This document shows, piece by piece, positions 53,343 to 62,400 of a stretch of DNA of 64,000 bases. The notes under the pieces were generated by a model, which had not been told where the DNA came from, did no database searches, and was given only the letters and a program-made list of their open reading frames with translations. Source of the stretch: Curtobacterium sp. L6-1 (GTDB lineage: Bacteria; Actinomycetota; Actinomycetes; Actinomycetales; Microbacteriaceae); NCBI RefSeq assembly GCF_018885305.1, contig NZ_CP076544.1:2852001-2916000 (forward strand), in the 5' to 3' direction. The position numbers were made by a program, and so were the translations under genes. Every line of letters starts with the position of its first letter. Within the stretch, counting starts at the first letter, position 1.

Positions 53343-53927
53343 GTGGCCGGCGAAACCGTCATCACGGTGGTGGGCAACCTCACCGCGGACCCGGAGCTGC
53401 GCTACACGCAGAACGGGCTCGCCGTGGCGAACTTCACCATCGCGTCGACTCCTCGCACGTTCGACCGTCAGGCGAACGAGTGGAAGGACGGCGACGCGCT
53501 GTTCCTCCGTGCGAGTGTGTGGCGCGAGTTCGCCGAGCACGTGGCGGGGTCGCTGACGAAGGGCTCGCGCGTCATCGCGCAGGGTCGTCTCCGTCAGCGT
53601 TCCTACCAGGACCGTGAGGGTCAGCAGCGCACGAGCATCGAGCTCGAGGTCGACGAGATCGGCCCCTCGCTGCGGTACGCGACCGCCCAGATCACCCGTG
53701 CACCGGGTGGCAGCGGCGGTGGCGGCGGTGGACGCGGCCAGGTCGGTGGCGGCGCCGGGGGCAACTCCGGTGGCGGCAACGGCGGCGGCTGGAACAACAA
53801 CGGTGGCGGCGGTCAGTCCGACGCCCCGTGGTCCCCGCAGGGTGGTCAGCAGGGCGGTGGCAACGCACAGTCGAACGACGTGTGGAGCACCCCCGGCGGC
53901 ACCTACGACGACGAGACCCCGTTCTGA
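53343..53927 (+). CDS. ssb: Single-stranded DNA-binding protein
   Basis: 194 aa. The OB-fold occupies about residues 1-110: [36 protein letters not shown] and [16 protein letters not shown] long Gly/Asn/Gln-rich linker follows, ending in the acidic tip YDDETPF, the partner-binding tail of bacterial SSB. It protects single-stranded DNA during replication and repair. The start is GTG at 53343, 3 bases after the rpsF stop and matching the family N terminus. Confidence 0.97.
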   Translation: MAGETVITVVGNLTADPELRYTQNGLAVANFTIASTPRTFDRQANEWKDGDALFLRASVWREFAEHVAGSLTKGSRVIAQGRLRQRSYQDREGQQRTSIELEVDEIGPSLRYATAQITRAPGGSGGGGGGRGQVGGGAGGNSGGGNGGGWNNNGGGGQSDAPWSPQGGQQGGGNAQSNDVWSTPGGTYDDETPF

Positions 53928-53971
53928 TCCTCAGCGGTCTGACGACACAACTTCTTCTCTAAGGACAAACA

Positions 53972-54229
53972 ATGGCTGGAAAGAGCACCGGCGACCGCCG
54001 GAAGCCTCGCGGTAAGGGCGGCAAGAACGCCGCTCCCGCGAAGGCGATCAAGGTCGGCGTCATCGACTACAAGGACGTCGCGACCCTTCGCAAGTTCATC
54101 TCGGAGCGTGGCAAGATCCGCGCCCGTCGCATCACCGGCGTCTCCGTCCAGGAGCAGCGCCTCATCGCCCGTGCCGTGAAGAACGCCCGTGAGATGGCGC
54201 TCCTCCCCTACGCCGGCTCCGGCCGCTGA
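53972..54229 (+). CDS. rpsR: 30S ribosomal protein S18 (bS18)
   Basis: 85 aa. [19 protein letters not shown] is a basic N terminus, followed by the S18 core [20 protein letters not shown] and [22 protein letters not shown], ending LLPYAGSGR. There are no zinc-binding cysteines, so this is the C-minus (non-zinc) form. ATG at 53972 follows CTAAGGAC. It pairs with S6 on the small subunit platform. Confidence 0.97.
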   Translation: MAGKSTGDRRKPRGKGGKNAAPAKAIKVGVIDYKDVATLRKFISERGKIRARRITGVSVQEQRLIARAVKNAREMALLPYAGSGR

Positions 54230-54243
54230 TCGGAGGTCGACAC

Positions 54244-54696
54244 ATGTCGAAGCTCATCCTCACCCACGAGGTCTCCGGCCTCGGTTCCGCCGGTGACGTC
54301 GTCGACGTCAAGAACGGCTACGCCCGCAACTACCTGATCCCGCAGGGCTTCGCCGTGTCGTGGTCGAAGGGCGGCGAGAAGCAGGTCGAGTCGATCCGTG
54401 CTGCTCGTACCGCGCGCGAGCTCGCCACCATCGAAGAGGCCCAGGACCTCAAGATGAAGCTCGAGAACGCCACCATCCAGCTGTCGGTCAAGGCCGGCAA
54501 GGACGGTCGTCTCTTCGGCTCCGTCCGCCCGGGTGACGTCGCTGACGCCGTCCAGGCGCAGGGCGTCGGCTCGCTCGACAAGCGCAAGGTCGAGGTCCCC
54601 GCGACCATCAAGACCGTCGGTGACCACGAGGCCACCGTGCGTCTGCGCGAGGACATCGTCGCGACCATCTCGCTGAAGGTCGTCGCCGCGAAGTAG
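54244..54696 (+). CDS. rplI: 50S ribosomal protein L9 (bL9)
   Basis: 150 aa. N-terminal domain [20 protein letters not shown] with [14 protein letters not shown], a connecting helix ([22 protein letters not shown]), and the C-terminal domain with [11 protein letters not shown]9 helps keep the reading frame. The ATG at 54244 follows GGAGG. It closes the operon and is followed by a hairpin at 54716-54745. Confidence 0.97.
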   Translation: MSKLILTHEVSGLGSAGDVVDVKNGYARNYLIPQGFAVSWSKGGEKQVESIRAARTARELATIEEAQDLKMKLENATIQLSVKAGKDGRLFGSVRPGDVADAVQAQGVGSLDKRKVEVPATIKTVGDHEATVRLREDIVATISLKVVAAK

Positions 54697-54715
54697 CAGC
54701 ACCCAGCACCGCCGA

Positions 54716-54745
54716 GGGCGGGTCTCCCGAACGGGAGGCCCGCCC
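54716..54745 (+). terminator. Hairpin after rplI
   Basis: Perfect match apart from one G-T pair: GGGCGGGTCTCCC (54716-54728) and GGGAGGCCCGCCC (54733-54745) around GAAC. It lies 20 bp past the rplI stop and is followed by TTCGTCG. Confidence 0.8.
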
Positions 54746-54781
54746 TTCGTCGTCCCCGGACGGTGCGTCCGCCGTCGGCAC

Positions 54782-54842
54782 CCGTCGTGACGGTGACCCG
54801 CGCGTCGTGACGGCGACCCGCTCGTCGTGACGGGGACCCGCC
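54782..54842. repeat. 19-bp tandem repeat, three units
   Basis: Three copies of a unit like CGTCGTGACGGTGACCCGC, varying at two to three positions. Found between the ribosomal operon terminator and the secretion locus. Function unknown; it could be a protein-binding array or drift. Confidence 0.7.
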
Positions 54843-54999
54843 TGTCGTCCGGTCGGTGCGCCTCCCGGCCGCTCGTCGGCCCGACGGGGAACGCTCGGTG
54901 AACAGGGTCTGAACCCCCTCGTCCGGGGGTGGACCGCTCGGTACGGTCGTCGAGGCCTCCGGTTCCGGAGGTGAACGACATCGAGACCAGGAGCACGCA

Positions 55000-55293
55000 A
55001 TGCCCAACTTGAACGTCACCTACGGCGAGATGCAGGACGCCGCCACCCGCCTCGTCAACGGCGAGCAGGACATCACCTCGAAGCTCCGTGAGCTCAAGGC
55101 GCTGGTGGACTCGCTCATCTCCGGCGGCTACGTCACCGACCAGTCCTCGGTCGCCTTCGGCAACTCGTACCAGGAGTTCAACGACGGTGCCACGAAGACC
55201 ATCGAGGGTCTCGAGGGCATGTCGATGTACCTGAACAAGGCCGCCGAGGCGCTGCAGCAGACCGACACCGAGCTCGCGAACGCCATCAAGTAG
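55000..55293 (+). CDS. WXG100/Esx-like small protein
   Basis: 97 aa helical hairpin protein. It starts MPNLNVTYGEMQDAATRLVN and ends LQQTDTELANAIK. The length, the two amphipathic helices and the central break (SGGYVTDQSSVAFGNSY) fit WXG100/Esx proteins, which are exported as dimers by type VII secretion systems. The W-x-G turn is replaced by G-G-Y, and no Trp is present. A C-terminal Y-x-x-x-D/E is not obvious. AGGAG lies 6 bases before the ATG. It heads the T7SS-like locus; 75 bp separate it from the next Esx-like gene. Confidence 0.8.
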   Translation: MPNLNVTYGEMQDAATRLVNGEQDITSKLRELKALVDSLISGGYVTDQSSVAFGNSYQEFNDGATKTIEGLEGMSMYLNKAAEALQQTDTELANAIK

Positions 55294-55368
55294 CGCGGGA
55301 CACCGGGCGGCCCAGAGCCGGGCCGCCCGGTCCACCTCCACCGGCACGGGCATCGATCGGGAGCACCC

Positions 55369-55674
55369 ATGGCAGACCTCATCATCACCAAGGCCGTCCT
55401 CGAGGACTCGGCCACCAAGCTGCAGCACATCTCGGACGAGCTCGAGCACCAGAAGTCGGACGACCGCGCCCTGACCGAGGTCTACGGGCAGCACGACGTC
55501 CAGAAGGCCATGCACGACTTCTCCGGCGACTGGAAGATCCACCGCAACAAGATGAAGGGCGCGGTGAAGGACCTGCACGACAAGATGCAGAAGTCCGTCG
55601 AGAACTGGTCCTCGCTCGAGCAGGACCTCGCCGACAAGCTGACCACCGAGCACACCGACGGGACGGCCGCCTGA
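55369..55674 (+). CDS. Second Esx/WXG100-like small helical protein
   Basis: 101 aa, hydrophilic and helical. It begins MADLIITKAVLEDSATKLQHI, with a possible central turn at DFSGDWKIHRNK, and ends DLADKLTTEHTDGTAA. Size and position suggest a partner of the preceding Esx-like protein or a chaperone, but similarity to WXG100 is weak and is judged from layout only. The stop shares one base with the following ATG (TGATG), so it is translated in step with the 479-aa protein. GGGAG lies upstream of the ATG. Confidence 0.7.
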   Translation: MADLIITKAVLEDSATKLQHISDELEHQKSDDRALTEVYGQHDVQKAMHDFSGDWKIHRNKMKGAVKDLHDKMQKSVENWSSLEQDLADKLTTEHTDGTAA

Positions 55675-57113
55675 TGCCCGCCCGCGGAGGGAACTGGGCG
55701 CTCCTCGGCGAGGGGTCCGACCCGATCGTCGCCGACGTCCCCGTCGTGCAGGAGCTCGTCACCTACTACCGGTCCATCGCCGACGAGATCCGTTCCGAGG
55801 CCGACGTCCTGAGGAAGATCGGCGAGGGCGACGAGTCGCAGTTCAAGGGCGCCTCGGCCGACGCCGTCCGGAAGAAGAGCGGGGAGGTCGCGTCCTCGCT
55901 GCTGAAGATGTCCGGCCGCTACGACGCGATCCGCGACGCCCTGACCGGGTACGTGCCGGAACTCGAGACCGCCCTGGACGAGTCCGCCACCGCCCTCCGC
56001 GAGGCCGAGGACGCCTCGGCCGCCGGCGCCCGCGCCACCGGCATGCCCGACCCGTCCCAGGGCCGCGCCTCCGACGCACCGCCGATGACCGCGGACGAGC
56101 AGGGTGCCGTCGACGCCAAGCACCGCGCCGCCGAGGACGCCCGGTCGGGTGCCGACGCGGCGACCGCCCGGCTCCGACGGGCCGTGGACACGCTGAACGG
56201 CGCCGGACGTGCCGCCGCGTCGACGATCCGGGCCGCGTGGGACGACGGGCTGCACGACACCCTGGGCGACAAGATCAAGGCGTTCTTCTCGAAACTGCTC
56301 AAGATCCTCGTCAAGATCTTCACCTACATCGGGATCGCGCTGGCGGTCCTGGCGATCATCATCCCCGGCGTCGGCATGTTCACCTTCATGGCCGCGGTGG
56401 CCGCGTCCGTGGTCCTCGTCGCGAACATCGCGCTCGCGGGCATGGGCGAGGGCTCGTGGCTCGACGTCATCACCGCTGCGGTCGGGCTCGTCCTGGTCGG
56501 GGTCGGCGGGGCGCTGACGAAGGCGGTGTCGACGCTGAAGACCGCGGGTCTGACGAAGAGCATGGCCGGGTTCGAGAAGAACTCGCTCGCGAAGATCCAG
56601 CAGCTGCAGAACAAGCGGTCGTTCCAGATCGAGAAGGCCCTGAGCGCGCGGACGACCCCGAACGGCGTGCAGTCCGCGCTGGCCCAGGTGCGCACGATCG
56701 GCAAGGACATCGAGAAGGTGCAGGACGGCCTGGCCGCGGCGCGGACGAAGGGCACCATCGGCGGGTTCCGGGAGAAGCCGAACTGGTGGCACCCGGGCAA
56801 GGCGCTCTGGAACGACGACAAGGGCAAGTTCCGCGACGTCTTCGTCAAGGGGGACTGGCGGGCCGAGCGGCTGTTCAGCGTCGACCGCCAGAACGAGATG
56901 CTGGCGATGCAGAAGGAGATGTGGACGAAGTACGGCGTCCAGATCGCCGCGTCGCCGACCTGGCACTCGTGGGCCGCCGGTGGCCGCGTCGTCGCCAGCT
57001 GGGGCAACACGATCGTCTACGGCCAGGGACTCAAGCCGACCGGGTTCGGCACCGACCAGCAGCGGCTGCCGGGCTACAACGAGGCCGCGAAGACCCTGAC
57101 GCACGGCTTCTAG
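55674..57113 (+). CDS. T7SS-associated protein with secretion-signal-like N terminus and hydrophobic core
   Basis: 479 aa. The first about 130 residues, GGNWALLGEGSDPIVADVP followed by long helices (YYRSIADEIRSEADVLRKIG, KMSGRYDAIRDALTGY), match the 'putative T7SS secretion signal' type seen at the N terminus of actinobacterial T7SS effectors. About 200-285 has hydrophobic helices (ILVKIFTYIGIALAVLAIII, FTFMAAVAASVVLVANIAL, ITAAVGLVLVGVGG). The C-terminal 140 residues, ending EAAKTLTHGF, are not recognised and could be a toxin or binding domain. It shares a base with the gene before it. Whether it is an exported effector or a structural component cannot be told. Confidence 0.7.
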   Translation: MPARGGNWALLGEGSDPIVADVPVVQELVTYYRSIADEIRSEADVLRKIGEGDESQFKGASADAVRKKSGEVASSLLKMSGRYDAIRDALTGYVPELETALDESATALREAEDASAAGARATGMPDPSQGRASDAPPMTADEQGAVDAKHRAAEDARSGADAATARLRRAVDTLNGAGRAAASTIRAAWDDGLHDTLGDKIKAFFSKLLKILVKIFTYIGIALAVLAIIIPGVGMFTFMAAVAASVVLVANIALAGMGEGSWLDVITAAVGLVLVGVGGALTKAVSTLKTAGLTKSMAGFEKNSLAKIQQLQNKRSFQIEKALSARTTPNGVQSALAQVRTIGKDIEKVQDGLAAARTKGTIGGFREKPNWWHPGKALWNDDKGKFRDVFVKGDWRAERLFSVDRQNEMLAMQKEMWTKYGVQIAASPTWHSWAAGGRVVASWGNTIVYGQGLKPTGFGTDQQRLPGYNEAAKTLTHGF

Positions 57114-57145
57114 CCGCCCACCGCCGCTCCACCGAAAGCAGGACC

Positions 57146-57790
57146 ATGCCCGCTCCCTCCGCCGTGACCTCGCGCATCGACGTCGACCTGCCCGAGTGGC
57201 TCGTCGTGCCGGCACCCGAGGACGTCACCCCCGAGTGGCGTGCGCAGGTCGAGACGCTGTTCACCGTCATCGCCGAGGTCGACCGCGGTGAGCACGACGG
57301 CGAGCAGCCCGACCCCGCGGACGAGTCGGCCGACGACGAGCCGACCGTGTTCGCCGCCGCCCGGCACGTGGACACCGCCGCGACGGTCGAGGACCTGCTC
57401 GCCTTCGCCGCCGCGCTCGAGCCCGGGGAGCGACTCGTCGCCGGACTCGGTGTGCCGAACCGCTGGCCGCTACCCGTGGTGGTGTCGGTCGGGGTCGTCG
57501 AGCAGGACACCCCGGACCTGCTCACCCTCGCCGGCGCGACCGCTGGCCTGCCGACCGACCCGCCCGACGTGGACGAACTGCCGGAGCACCTGGGCGGCGA
57601 GGGGCCCCTCGTCACCCGGCACGACGTCGACGACGAGGGTGCGATCTGGGCCTCGGTGTGCGCGGTCCGGCGACAGGACGGCGTCGACACCCGCGTGCTC
57701 TGGCGCACCCGGGAGCTCGAAGTCGTCCCGGTGTTCACCCCCGCGGTCGTCGCCCTGGTCGGCAGCGTCGTGAACGAGGCCGCAGCGTGA
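57146..57790 (+). CDS. Hypothetical T7SS-locus protein, 214 aa
   Basis: Acidic and soluble, with no signal peptide or membrane helix. It opens MPAPSAVTSRIDVDLPEWLV, has an acidic spacer (EQPDPADESADDEPTV) and ends in strands such as VLWRTRELEVVPVFTP. No family was recognised. Its strand/helix order resembles the next gene (see findings), so they may be paralogues, perhaps chaperones or immunity proteins for the preceding gene; this is inference. ATG at 57146 follows GCAGGACC. It overlaps the next gene by 4 bp. Confidence 0.7.
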   Translation: MPAPSAVTSRIDVDLPEWLVVPAPEDVTPEWRAQVETLFTVIAEVDRGEHDGEQPDPADESADDEPTVFAAARHVDTAATVEDLLAFAAALEPGERLVAGLGVPNRWPLPVVVSVGVVEQDTPDLLTLAGATAGLPTDPPDVDELPEHLGGEGPLVTRHDVDDEGAIWASVCAVRRQDGVDTRVLWRTRELEVVPVFTPAVVALVGSVVNEAAA

Positions 57791-58554
57791 CCGCGCCCCT
57801 GGCCTCGTTCCTGGTGGTCGTCCCGCCGGGGTGGGCGCGGCTGCCCGCCGACGAGGAGCACCGCGCCGAGCTGGGCGCCGAGGTCCGCCGGGTCGTCGAC
57901 CGGGCGCTGCCCGAGGACCTGCCGCGCGACCGAGCCGAACCGCTGCGCCAGGAGATGCGGAATCGCCTGTTCGCGACGGTCGTCGAGGCGGGTGACACCG
58001 GCGCGACGGCGGTCTACCTCCCCGTGCAGCCCGTCGACGGCTTCACGCCCGCGGCCTCGATCATCGAGAGTGAGGTCGACGACGAGTCCGAGCAGGAGCC
58101 CGCCGAGGTGGTCGCCGAGATCCTGGCCGACGCCCTGCCGGACCGGTACGACCCGAGCGACCCGGGCCTCCGCGAGGTCGACGGCGGCATCGCGGCGCGG
58201 ACCGAGACGCTCGTCCGTCGCGCCGTCCCGGCCGAGGTGGCGGGTGAGCTGCCCGCCGTCGACGACCGGCAGGTGGTGTGGACGATCCCGGTCCCGCACC
58301 GTCCGGGCCGCTGGGTCGTCATGTCGTTCAGCGCCGTGAGCACCCCGGCCGAGGCCACCCCGGCCGGCACGAACCCGGCCAGCACGACCCCGGCCGAGGC
58401 AGCCCCGGCCGCCGTGACCACCGACGCCCGCATCGCCGACGCCCTCGTGACCCTCTTCGACGCCGTGATGACGACCTTCCGCTGGACCGACGTGCCCGGC
58501 GTCGAACCGACCACGCTCGAACAGCGTTTGGCCGAGATCGGTGGTCGTGCGTGA
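57787..58554 (+). CDS. Hypothetical T7SS-locus protein, 255 aa
   Basis: The start is GTG (GTGA overlap with the previous stop). N-terminal ASFLVVVPPGWARLPADEEH is followed by a helix (LGAEVRRVVDRALPEDLP) and strands (ATAVYLPVQPVDG, QVVWTIPVPHRPGRWVVMSF). A Thr/Pro/Ala repeat linker (TPAEATPAGTNPASTTPAEA) precedes a final helix LVTLFDAVMTTFRW. It is soluble with no signal peptide. No family is recognised; the coupled position within the locus implies a joint function with its neighbours. Confidence 0.72.
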   Translation: MTAPLASFLVVVPPGWARLPADEEHRAELGAEVRRVVDRALPEDLPRDRAEPLRQEMRNRLFATVVEAGDTGATAVYLPVQPVDGFTPAASIIESEVDDESEQEPAEVVAEILADALPDRYDPSDPGLREVDGGIAARTETLVRRAVPAEVAGELPAVDDRQVVWTIPVPHRPGRWVVMSFSAVSTPAEATPAGTNPASTTPAEAAPAAVTTDARIADALVTLFDAVMTTFRWTDVPGVEPTTLEQRLAEIGGRA

Positions 58555-59462
58555 CCTGGTCGTTCCTGCACCCGGCGTCGCACGCCGTACTTGGTATCGC
58601 GGTCCTGGTGTTCGTCGCCACCGTCGCGATCGTCGTGCCGACGGTCATCGCGATGCGCCGGGGCACATCGACGGACGCCGTGGCGTGGGCCGACCTGCTC
58701 CGCCGCGACGACGGCTCGGTGTGGACCACCGACCGGGTGCTGCGCAGCGTCGAGGCCTCGTGCCGTGCGGCCGGGGTCGTCTTCCCCGGGTTCGTCCGCG
58801 CCTCGGTCGGCCCCACCGTGCGGCTGGACCTGGCCGCCCCCACCGTCGCTCCGCCCGTGCCCTGGACCGCGACGGTCGACGGCCGCTCGTGGTCGGCCCC
58901 GATGCCGGCGCTGCAGGCCCTCGGGCTCGTCGGCACCGCCACGGACCGGTTCGCGACGGCGGTCGGCCTGGGCAGCGACACCGACGGCACGGTCGTGGTG
59001 GACCTCGCGGCGATCGGCGGGGCGGTCGCGCTCGGCGGTGACCGCGCGGCACGTCTCGCCGTGGCGCACCGGATCGCCGACCAGGTCCGGACCGCCCCGT
59101 GGTCGACCGGCACGACGGTCCTGACGGTCGGCATCGGTGACGGTGAGCTCGGTCCCGCGCGGTCCGTGTCGGTGCACGAGGCGGTGGCGACGGTCGCGGC
59201 GGACGCGACCCCGGGCCTCCTGGTCGTGCGGACCCTGCCGGGCGGGACGGACGGTCGCGAACTGGCGCGGCTGCTCGAGCGGCCGACCGGACGCTGGGCG
59301 GTCGTCGCCCTGCAGCCAGGAGCGCTCGCGCGGTGGACGCTCACCTGCCGACGGGACGGCGTGCTCACCTCGCCGGAGCTCGGGACGGTCCGCTGGGTGG
59401 ACGTCGCCCTGTCGACGCCCGCGAGCACGCCGACCGACACCGTGGCGGAGCCGGCCGCCTGA
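58551..59462 (+). CDS. Hypothetical membrane-anchored T7SS-locus protein, 303 aa
   Basis: One N-terminal membrane helix (HAVLGIAVLVFVATVAIVVPTVI, about 11-33) is followed by about 270 residues of soluble alpha/beta sequence, which the positive-inside rule (MRRG right after the helix) would put in the cytoplasm. The segment PVPWTATVDGRSWSAPMPALQALG and the alternation LLVVRTLPGG suggest a Rossmann-like or ATPase-accessory fold, but no motif was found. Position before the large FtsK/SpoIIIE ATPase resembles the membrane components (EccB/EccE/EssB) of T7SS, without visible sequence similarity. GTG start and the stop both overlap neighbours. Confidence 0.72.
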   Translation: MTWSFLHPASHAVLGIAVLVFVATVAIVVPTVIAMRRGTSTDAVAWADLLRRDDGSVWTTDRVLRSVEASCRAAGVVFPGFVRASVGPTVRLDLAAPTVAPPVPWTATVDGRSWSAPMPALQALGLVGTATDRFATAVGLGSDTDGTVVVDLAAIGGAVALGGDRAARLAVAHRIADQVRTAPWSTGTTVLTVGIGDGELGPARSVSVHEAVATVAADATPGLLVVRTLPGGTDGRELARLLERPTGRWAVVALQPGALARWTLTCRRDGVLTSPELGTVRWVDVALSTPASTPTDTVAEPAA

Positions 59463-62400
59463 TGCGGGTCCTGCTCACCGTCGTCGACGACGGCACGGGT
59501 GACCGGTCCGACGTCCTCGTCGACGCGGCCGGACACGTCAGCATGCGCACCCTGGTGGATGCGGTCGCGCGGCGGGCCGGGACGGCACCGCTGCCGCTCG
59601 GTGCGGCCGACGGGGACGTCACCTTCGCGGACAGCGGCCTGGTGGACGGCGCGGTCCTGCACATCGGCGCGCCTGCCGTCGACGGTCCGCGCCGCGGTCT
59701 CGTCGACCTGCTCGTCGCGGGAGGGGTCGGCAGCGGCCGCACCGTGCGCGTGGGCGCCGGGACGGTCCGGATCGCGGTCACCCCGGACGGGACGACGCGG
59801 ACCGGAGCCGCCTCCGCCGGCCTGCCCGCCCTGGAGGCCCGGATTGCCTTCGACGGGTCCGTCACGGTCCGGCGGGCGGTGGCCCCCACCGCGGACGGGC
59901 ACGGTGCGGACGGGCACGGTGCGGACGGGTACGGCGCGGACGGCGCGCACACGTCCGCCGGTCCGCACGGCGGCCACGACGGGCCGGACGAGGGGCCCGA
60001 GCAGGGCGCGGGGACGGACGTCGGCGGGGTGCCCGGCGCGGTGTCCTTCTCGAGCGCCAGGTCGGTCACGACCGCGGTGCCCGCCGGTGCCGTCACCCCG
60101 GACGAGGCCGTCGACAGCACCCTGGTGGACGGGGCGGCGCTCGACGGCGAGACGCTCGGTACGGAGTGGGTCGCGTGGCCGGCGGGAGCGCTGCTCCGCG
60201 TCGGCGAGACCGCCCTGACCGTGCAGCCGGTCGCCGTCGTGGACCGGATGCTGCTCCGGCCGCCGGACTCCGGCCAGCTCGACTTCAACCGGCCGCCGCG
60301 CCTGCTGCCCCCGCTCCGCCCGACGTCGTTCCGGATCCCGAAGCCGCCCGTGCCGCCGCAGCGGTCCGCCCTGCCCTGGATCATGGTGTTCGTGCCGGCG
60401 ATGTTCGGCATCGTGATGGCGACCGTCTTCCACTCGCCGTTCTACCTGCTCTTCGCGGCGATGACCCCGATCATGGTGATCGGGCAGACCGTCACCGCGC
60501 GGAAGACCGGCAAGAAGAGCCACCGCAGGGCGCTCGCCGACCACGCGGCCCGGGTGACGGCCATCGAGGCCGCCGTCGACGCGGCCGTGCTGGCGGAACG
60601 GGACCAGCGGCGGACGGACGCGGCCGACGCGGCGGGGCTCCGGCTGACCGCGACGACACCGACCCGCCGGCTGTGGGAGCGCCGGCCGACCGACGCCGAC
60701 CACCTGCACGTGCGGGTCGGGATCGGGGACCTGCCGGCGACCGTCACCGTCGACGACGAACGGGACCAGGACCGCCTCGACCAGGGACCGCGGTGGACCC
60801 GCGACGTGCCGGTCACGGTGCCGCTCGGCGAGGTCGGGGTCATCGGCATCGCCGGGCCCGGGGCCTGGCCGCGCCGGACCGGGCGGTGGGTGCTCGGGCA
60901 GCTCGCGGTGACGCAGAGCCCGCGCGAGGTGCAGTTCGTCGTGCTCACCTCGCGGACGGCGGTCGAGGACTGGGCGTGGACCGTGTGGCTCCCCCACCTG
61001 CGCCCGACCGGCGGCCAGGAGGCACTCGCCCTCATCGGCGCCGACGCCGAGACGATCGGCCGACGCCTGGCCGAGCTGACGCAGATCCTGGCCGAGCGCC
61101 GGGCCGAGCGCCAGAAGAACGTGAACAGCCGACGCCGGTTCTCGCCGGAGATCGTCGTCGTGCTCGACGGGGCCCGACGGCTGCGGGCGATGCCCGGGGT
61201 CGTCGGCCTCCTGCGCGACGGGCCCGCCTGCGGCATCCGGCTCGTCTGCATCGACGGGGAGGAGTGGCAGCTCCCCGAGGAGTGCGTCGCCACCGTGCTG
61301 CACCGCTCCGAGACGCAGCTCGTCCTCCGCCGACAGCTCGCGGCCCCGGTCGACCTCGTGCTGGCCGACCGCGTGGACGACGACTGGTTCGAGGAGGTCG
61401 CCCGGGCGCTGTCGCCGCTGCGGGACACCTCGGGCTCCGACGGGGACGGCCTGGTGCCGGACGCCGCACGACTGCTCGACGTGCTCGACCTGCCGCAGCC
61501 GACCGGTGCGGGCATGGCGGCGCGGTGGCGGTCGACCTCCCCCACCACCTCGGCCGTCGTGGGCATCGGCATCGACGGACCGTTCGAACTCGACCTGGTG
61601 CGGGACGGTCCGCACGCCCTGGTCGCCGGCACCACCGGGTCGGGCAAGTCCGAGTTCCTGCAGACCCTGGTGGCGTCCCTGGCGGCGGCGAACCGGCCGG
61701 ACCGGATGACGTTCGTGCTCGTCGACTACAAGGGCGGGGCGGCCTTCAGCGTCGCGTCCGAGCTGCCGCACACCGTGGGGCTCGTCACCGACCTCGACCA
61801 GCACCTGGTCGAGCGTGCGCTGCGGTCCCTGCGCGCCGAGCTCACCCGTCGCGAGCACGTGCTGGCCGCCTCGGGGGCGAAGGACATCGAGGACCACGAG
61901 GCGCACCTGGTCCGCGGCGGCGCCGGCGAGCAGATGCCGCGGCTCGTCCTGGTGATCGACGAGTTCGCCGCGATGGTGAGCGAGCTGCCCGACTTCGTCG
62001 CCGGACTGATCGGCATCGCACAGCGTGGTCGTTCGCTCGGCGTGCACCTCGTCCTCGCTACGCAGCGACCCGGCGGCGTCGTCGGACCGGACATCCGGGC
62101 GAACACGAACCTGCGCGTCGCACTCCGGATGACGGACGGCGGCGAGAGCACCGACGTCATCGACGTGGCCGATGCGGCACGCATCCCGAAGAGCGTGCCC
62201 GGACGGGCATACGCCCGGTTGGGGCACTCGTCGGTCGTCCCGTTCCAGTCGGCACGGGTCGGCGGACGCTGGTCGGGCGAGCAGGACCCGGCCGCCGCGC
62301 TGCCCTTCGTCCGGGCGCTCGGCTGGCGGGACTTCGCGATGACGCCCCCTGAACGGCCGGCGCGCTCCGGCTCCGGGTCGGCGGCGACGGACCTGTCCGT

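Larger units (their letters stand above)
54697..54999. other. Intergenic region rplI to T7SS-like locus
   Basis: 303 bp with no gene. It holds a terminator (54716-54745), three short tandem repeats (about 54782-54842) and the presumed promoter of the secretion locus near its right end; no clear promoter elements were assigned. Confidence 0.5.
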
